DNA of 64,000 bases from contig CP136069.1 of NCBI GenBank assembly GCA_032622095.1, positions 83,538,958-83,602,957 on the forward strand, given 5' to 3'. The notes under the pieces are model-generated. The model worked only from the letters and a program-made list of their open reading frames with translations, was not told the origin of the DNA and searched no databases. A program made the position numbers and the translations under genes. Positions 58,935-64,000 of the stretch are shown here, piece by piece. How positions within the stretch are numbered: the first letter of the stretch is position 1; each line of letters starts with the position of its first letter. The stretch is from Siphonodentalium dalli. Lineage: Eukaryota > Mollusca > Scaphopoda > Gadilida > Siphonodentaliidae.

Positions 58935-61645
58935 AGAAATATGCAAACCAGTATCTACCACCTGATATTGTACAGAAATTATTTCCACCAAAGATTGATA
59001 TTCCTGTTACTGAAGAAGATCAAGCAGACGCGAGAGATGTGGAATCACAGGCCGAGAGTAAAGATAGCGATAAAATCGCTGAGAATAAGTATAAAAAGGA
59101 TGAAAAGATTGAAGAGCCAATCAAAGTTGTCAATCAGGGTAATGACAAAACTAGAGATGATCTGAAATCTAGGGATAAGAGGTCAGAAACTACAGCTGAG
59201 GAAAAACGAACTGATCATAATACAAAGAAAGAAAAAGTTGAATCAAAAACTAAGAAAGATGACGCAAATAAACAGCAAATTAAAGGAAAGCTTGAGAAAG
59301 TGGATGCAAAAAAATCTGAATCAGTTAAAAGTGACTCAAATAAATCAAAGACGAAAGAACGTAAGTCAGATGAGACCGTCAAACGTGAAAAGTCAAAAGA
59401 CGATAAAGAGAAGATTGAGAAGAAGACTGAGGGAGAAAAAAGTAAATCTGAAGAAAAGAAGAAGAAAGATGAAAGCAAATTAAAGTCAAAAACTCCCAAG
59501 GCTGATGTGAAGTCTGAAGCTGATAAAAAAGAATCAGAATTGAAGGACGATAAAGTTGAGACTGACTCAAAGACATTGAAGAAAGAACCTGAGTCTCTTA
59601 AGGCTACAAGACTGTCTGACAGAAAGAAAGATGAGAAACCTAAAGAAACTCCTAAGGCCGAGAGGAAAGATGTGCCAATAACAGAAAAATCTGAAGAGGC
59701 TCCTAAGGCTGAAAAATCTAAAGAGGCTCCTAAGGCTGAAAAATCTAAAGAGGCTCCTAAGGCTGAAAAATCTAAAGAGGCTCCTAAGGCTGAAAAATCT
59801 AAAGAGTCTCCTAAGGCTGAAAAACTAAAAGAAACTCCTACGTCTGAAAAACCTAAAGAGACTCCTAAGGATGAAAACCCTAAAGAATCTCCCAAGGCTG
59901 AAAAACCTAAGGAAACTCCTCAGTCTGAAAAATCTAAAGAGGCTCCTAAGTCTGAAAAACCTAAAGAAACTCCTCAGTCTGAAAAACCAAAAGAGGCTCC
60001 TAAGTCTGAAAAACCAAAAGAGGCTCCTAAGTCTGAAAAACATAAAGAAACTCCTAAGTCTGAAAAACCTAAAGAGGCTCCTAAGGCTGAAAAACCAAAA
60101 GAAGCTCCTAAGTCTGAACACTCTAAAGAGGCTCATAAGTCTGAAAAACCAAAAGAGTCTCCTAAGGCTGAAAAACTAAAAGAAACTCCTACGTCTGAAA
60201 AACCTAAAGAGACTCCTAAGGATGAAAACCCTAAAGAATCTCCCAAGGCTGAAAAACCTAAGGAAACTCCTCAGTCTGAAAAATCTAAAGAGGCTCCTAA
60301 GTCTGAAAAACCTAAAGAAACTCCTCAGTCTGAAAAACCAAAAGAGGCTCCTAAGTCTGAAAAACCAAAAGAGGCTCCTAAGTCTGAAAAACATAAAGAA
60401 ACTCCTCAGTCTGAAAAACCTAAAGAGGCTCCTAAGTCTGAAAAACCTAAAGAGGCCCCCAAGTCTGAAAAACCTAAAGAGGCTCCTAAGTCTGAAAAAC
60501 CTAAAGAGGCTCCCAAGTCTGAAAAACCTCAAGAAACTCACAAGGCTGAAAAACCTAAAGAAACTCCTCAGTCTGAAAAACCTAAAGAGACTCCTAAGTC
60601 TGAAAAACATAAAGAGGCTCCCAAGTCTGAAAAACCTAAAGAAACTCCTCAGTCTGAAAAACATAAAGAAACTCCTCAGTCTGAAAAACCAAAAGAGGCT
60701 CCTAAGTCTGAAAAACCTAAAGAGGCTCCTAAGTCTGAAAAACCTAAAGAGGCTCCCAAGTCTGAAAAACCTAAAGAGGCTCCCAAGTCTGAAAAACATC
60801 AAGAAACTCACAAGGCTGAAAAACCTAAAGAAACTCCTCAGTCTGAAAAACCTAAAGAGACTCCTAAGTCTGAAAAACATAAAGAGGCTCCCAAGTCTGA
60901 AAAACCTAAAGAAACTCCTCAGTCTGAAAAATCTAAAGAGGCTCCTAAGTCTGAAAAACCTAAAGAAATTCCCAAGGCTGAAAAACATAAAGAAACTCCT
61001 CAGTCTGAAAAATCTAAAGAGGCTCCTAAGTCTGAAAAACCTAAAGAAATTCCCAAGGCTGAAAAACCTAAAGAAACTCCTCAGTCTGAAAAACCTAAAG
61101 AGGCTCCTAAGTCTGAAAAACCTAAAGAAACTCCTAAGGCTGAAAAACCTAAAGAGACTCCTAAGTCTGAAAAATCTAAAGATGCCCCTAAGACTGAAAA
61201 CAATAAAGAGACGTCCAAGGCTGAAAAACCTAAAGAAACTCCTAAGGCTGAGAGGAAAGATGTGCCAATAACAGAAAAATCTAAAGAGGCTCCTGAGGCT
61301 GAAAAAGCTAAAGAGGCTCCTAAAACTGAAAGTAAAGATGCTCCAAAAACAGAGAAAGTGGAAAGTGAAGAAACAACAAAGGCAGAACAACCTAAAGAAA
61401 CTCATAAGACTGAAAGTAAAGACAAACCAAAAACAGAGGAAGCTAAGGAAACTCCTAAGGCTCAAAGTAAAGACGCTCCAAAAGCTGAAAAACCAAAAGA
61501 AACTGATGAGAAATCAGGAGGTAATTCCGGAGAGGAGAAAAAGGAGAAGAAATCAAAGAAAGACTATCCCAAAATTGGAATAACCAACAATGCTGACTAC
61601 AAGATAAGGAAAAAGCTTGATGCGGCTGATGAAATAGTTGAGAAG
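58935..61645 (+). CDS. KE-repeat type II membrane protein, exon 3 (ASPH/junctin/triadin-like?)
   Basis: The acceptor is TTTTAG|AG at 58934/58935 and the likely donor is GAAG|GTTTGT at 61646 (phase 0). It codes residues 121-1024. In order: a juxtamembrane stretch (KYANQYLPPDIVQKLFPPKI), a mixed Lys/Glu/Asp/Ser region to about residue 372, about 58 nonapeptides of the type PKEAPKSEK (373 to about 894), and a KE-rich tail. It ends DYPKIGITNNADYKIRKKL then DAADEIVEK. That last helix-like piece resembles the start of the TPR region in aspartyl/asparaginyl beta-hydroxylases. With the type II topology and KE-rich lumenal stalk this favours an ASPH-like or junctin/triadin-like protein, which bind ER/SR calcium-handling partners. 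The catalytic domain would lie beyond the window. If the donor is not used, the frame stops at 61708. Confidence 0.8.
59690..61255 (+). repeat. 27-bp coding minisatellite, about 58 units
   Basis: The unit is CCTAAAGAGGCTCCTAAGTC plus TGAAAAA (PKEAPKSEK). Unit variants (TPQSE, SPKAE, APKSEKH, THKAE) build higher-order repeats. A 13-unit block (351 bp) recurs between about 59806 and 60157, and a 10-unit block (270 bp) between about 60530 and 60800. The phrase ERKDVPITEKS flanks the array on both sides (59657 and 61247). Copy number is likely polymorphic. Confidence 0.95.
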
Positions 61646-61849
61646 GTTTGTTATTTTCACTTTTTATGTTCCCAATATAGCCACAGCATAATATATACAC
61701 CTCAATAAAGTAAGTTTTCCCCTTAATACATTGACCCATATCTCTCCAGAGGTGTATCCAATTGTCCTGAAATTTTGCATATTTTATTGGAATTGATTGA
61801 GCAAGATCTTAGCTCTTTCATGATGGGAGGTGCGCTGGTGCAATAGTAA

Positions 61850-62062
61850 AGACCCTGTGCCAGCACATTCTCTTATATAAGCGAGTCTCCCATAGGGAGC
61901 CTCGCATATATAAGATAATGCACTGGCTTACAAGGTCAAGGTAAATATTGTTAGGCCAATGTATTCTCTTATATAACCGAGGCTCCCAATGGGAGACTCG
62001 CATATATAAGAGAATGCATTGGCACAGGGTTTTCGCAAAATTTCAGGAAGCTCCAGTCATGG
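61850..62062. mobile_element. Double-hairpin repeat, copy 1
   Basis: Two consecutive hairpins (61859-61927 and 61954-62024). Each has CATTCTCTTATATAA, GCGAG and CTCCC arms around ATAGGG or AATGGG. They are bounded by CCCTGTGCCA and TGGCACAGGG. The unit then reads TTTCGCAAAATTTCAGGAAG. Confidence 0.8.
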
Positions 62063-62524
62063 AATGGTTAATTATAAATTAATAATTTAAAAGACACAGT
62101 TCAGATTTCAAGCTGCTAAATTCAGACATTATTCTTGTTGTTGCAATTACTAATATACATACATGTATACTTGGTGAGTGCACACATTATTCCTCAACCT
62201 GCAGACATGGAATTTGCCTGGATCTGACAAAGGTTAGTAATTCAACACAGTGGAATGGCATACACGAATATCATGCAAATTTGGTTCGAACATATTGGTA
62301 GGGTAAGTGTGTATGTGATCACCAGGAGTCGCTCAAGTTCACAGTTGGTCAAAGTAGAATTTGTGACATGCTTGGTAAGGCTCCCATACACTTAAATCTA
62401 TGATTGGTTTGTGGTTAACCCATGTAAGCTCTGCGTGATTGTGCTCTAAACTTAATACCATGATTTTGAAAAGTGCTATTTTCAATTTAATTTCCACTTA
62501 TTCAAGTGCAACACTACCAAGCAT

Positions 62525-63130
62525 GCAAATAGTGTGTCTGTCATTTTCAGAATGAGGTCCCCAGAGGAAGAATTTAGTGATGGTGTCCCACACAGTGGCT
62601 AGCATCACCAAATTCACCCTCTTGGGACCTGATGCTGCTTTTGCCTCATGTTCTGAGAAGTATCTATAGTCTCAAATTAACATTGTTTTTAGTTAATTTT
62701 TCCCTTCTGGGAAGTTTCCCCCAATTTTTCCCTTCTGGGAAGTTTCCCCCCCCCCCCTAATTTGCAGAAGATAAAATGCATAATGGAGGTGACTAATGGG
62801 TGAACATCACCAACTTCAACTTGGGAATTTTCAATCTGATCAATTCTGATCAGGCCTCATCTTCTCTGGAAAGTATCGTTATGATCAAATTAGCAAGTTT
62901 GCTTTGTTCCTTTAGCAACTTCTTCACAAAGAGACTTTTTCTTTTTGAGTTTAGTTTCCCTATATCCCCAAATTGGCAGACGACACATTGCATAATAGAG
63001 GTGCCCAATGAGTGCAATATTCACCACCTGGGATCTTTCGTGATGTTAGCCTGCTGTGCGGGGTAGCATCACTAAATTCACCCTCTAGGAATCCCATTAG
63101 AACTACAAATGTCCGGGACCTTATTCTCAG
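62525..63130. repeat. Palindromic 'GGTGAATTTAGTGATGCTA' repeat cluster C
   Basis: Palindromic cores lie near 62545-62640 and 62995-63125, with the same filler as clusters A and B (TTCTGGGAAGT, AATTTGCAGAAGATAAAATG). A C run lies at about 62748-62757. Confidence 0.75.
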
Positions 63131-63189
63131 GCCTGATTTGGTTGCCAGTTTTCAAAGTTTCTTCCTGCTCTATAATTTGAGTATGCATA

Positions 63190-63364
63190 CAGTAATGCCC
63201 TAATTAATCGACTCCTTAACCACAGCAGAATTATGGGTAACTTTTCAGGATTTAGTCTCAAGAGCTTTCCGATGAATGGCAACAAACCATATTTCCAACT
63301 AAATCCTGAAAAGTTACCCATAATTCTGATGTGGTTAAGGAGTCAATTAATTAGGGCATTGCTG
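63190..63364. mobile_element. TA-target hairpin MITE, copy 4
   Basis: An intact terminus, CAGTAATGCCCTAATTAATC, with TA at 63188-63189 and 63365-63366. The arms carry CCACAGCAGAATTATGGGTA and TTTTCAGGATTTAGT. This is the best-preserved member in the window. Confidence 0.85.
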
Positions 63365-63723
63365 TATAGTCCTTAAGAAAAATGTTTAATTTCTGTAATG
63401 AGAAAATGTACTCAGCCAATCAACAGTATATATACTAATATTTCTACACCAATATGGACTGATTTATATAATTACTTGAGGCCAGAATATATCAATGACC
63501 TAAGTACTAAATTACAGAATTTATATAAATTGTGCATTGAGTATAGGGCCCTAGTATATATGTATAAAATATACTCACAAATATCTGTATCTACATGTAA
63601 GAATAAGAATCTGAGTCGATGATAATGAAATCTCTGTTTAATAGGGAACCTTCCAGAAAAATCATCGAAGGCATGATAAATATTACAGTAACTCTCAAAA
63701 TATGTGTCCCTTTTAACCCTTCC

Positions 63724-63907
63724 ATGGCTGGAGCTTCCTGAAATTTTGCGAAACCCTGTGCCAATACATTCTCTTATATATGTGAGTCTCCCATAGGGAG
63801 CTTCGCATACATGTATATAAGAGAATACATTATTGGCCTAACAATATTTACCTTGTGAGGCGCCCTATGGGAGACACGCATATATAAAAGAATGCACTGG
63901 CACAGGA
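63724..63907. mobile_element. Double-hairpin repeat, copy 2 (inverted)
   Basis: Inverse of 61850-62062. It reads CTTCCTGAAATTTTGCGAAA first, then hairpins with TTCTCTTATATATG, GAGTCTCCCATAGGGAG and a closing CACTGGCACAGG. The second hairpin is more degraded. Confidence 0.75.
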
Positions 63908-64000
63908 CATTTATTTTTTTTTGTTGCTTAGAATAAAAAGAAATTATCAAACTTTTTCACAAAAACGTGTTGTTTCGATGTTGCATCCTGTGTGATAGAA

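Larger units (their letters stand above)
61646..64000 (+). other. Start of intron 3 (open to the right)
   Basis: It begins GTTTGT. It holds hairpin repeats, palindromic cluster C and a TA-target MITE. No further exon could be recognised before the window ends. Stretches 62063-62520 and 63370-63720 show nothing. Confidence 0.55.

Noticed and set aside
60222-61271. 350-codon + strand ORF in a second frame over the minisatellite
   Set aside because: Same cause: a stop-free alternative frame of the 27-bp unit.
60176-61465. 429-codon minus-strand ORF over the coding minisatellite
   Set aside because: It is the mirror of a 27-bp repeat with no stop in that frame. Composition (Phe/Arg/Leu only) and exact periodicity point to a shadow. 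Kept as an observation but not as a gene.
1-64000. tRNA or rRNA genes
   Set aside because: No convincing A-box/B-box cloverleaf or rRNA-like block was noticed by eye. A covariance search was not possible here.

Overview
This window is eukaryotic, intron-rich and dominated by repeats. There are no operons, ribosome-binding sites or dense ORFs. GT-AG introns are visible, several families of LINE reverse transcriptase lie in decay, and short non-autonomous DNA transposons are abundant. The repeat vocabulary (tandem 150-165 bp units built around 'GGCCATAACTC' and 'TTTGGTNCCGATCAGAT', GTCCGTCCGTC-headed elements, AGCTCACCTGAG-type repeats) is what I associate with marine molluscs, most likely a bivalve. 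That taxon call is an inference.

One host gene is supported. It runs on the + strand with three visible exons: 36490-36547, 57091-57393 and 58935-61645, all phase-compatible. It continues past the window at a donor at 61646. It predicts a type II membrane protein with a short basic N/Q/K-rich cytosolic tail, one transmembrane helix, and a very long Lys/Glu/Pro/Ser lumenal region built from about 58 copies of a 9-residue (27-bp) repeat. The layout and the last residues of exon 3 suggest an aspartyl/asparaginyl beta-hydroxylase (ASPH)/junctin/triadin-like protein; this identity is tentative. Intron 1 is 20.5 kb and is almost entirely nested repeats.

Layout: 1-640 is a 161-bp tandem array. 1.35-4.3 kb is an island of a scattered 14-mer. 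5.98-10.13 kb is a hAT-like element carrying a head-to-tail dimer of a TA-flanked element. 10.69-19.82 kb is a near-perfect 4.56-kb tandem duplication, each copy holding a LINE tail and a hAT-like element. 20.3-25 kb holds LINE tails, a hAT-like element and a hairpin MITE. 25.79-35.40 kb is a 9.6-kb foldback element with an 8-bp target duplication, containing a nested DNA element and a broken RNase H-bearing LINE. Exon 1 and its promoter follow. 37.9-40.7 kb is a second motif island, then a 155/165-bp tandem array (41.6-43.6 kb). 44.25-45.20 kb is an inverted-repeat element carrying a hammerhead-ribozyme-like motif and eight copies of TACCCGCA. 45.44-52.20 kb is another hAT-like element with a second one nested inside. 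55-64 kb holds exons 2-3 and MITE families with TTAA or TA targets.

The most unusual signals are three separate islands, each with its own perfectly kept 14-15-mer recurring about every 160-190 bp in otherwise diverged sequence; the hammerhead-like motif; the 9.6-kb foldback element; and the exon minisatellite, whose repeat leaves several frames open on both strands.
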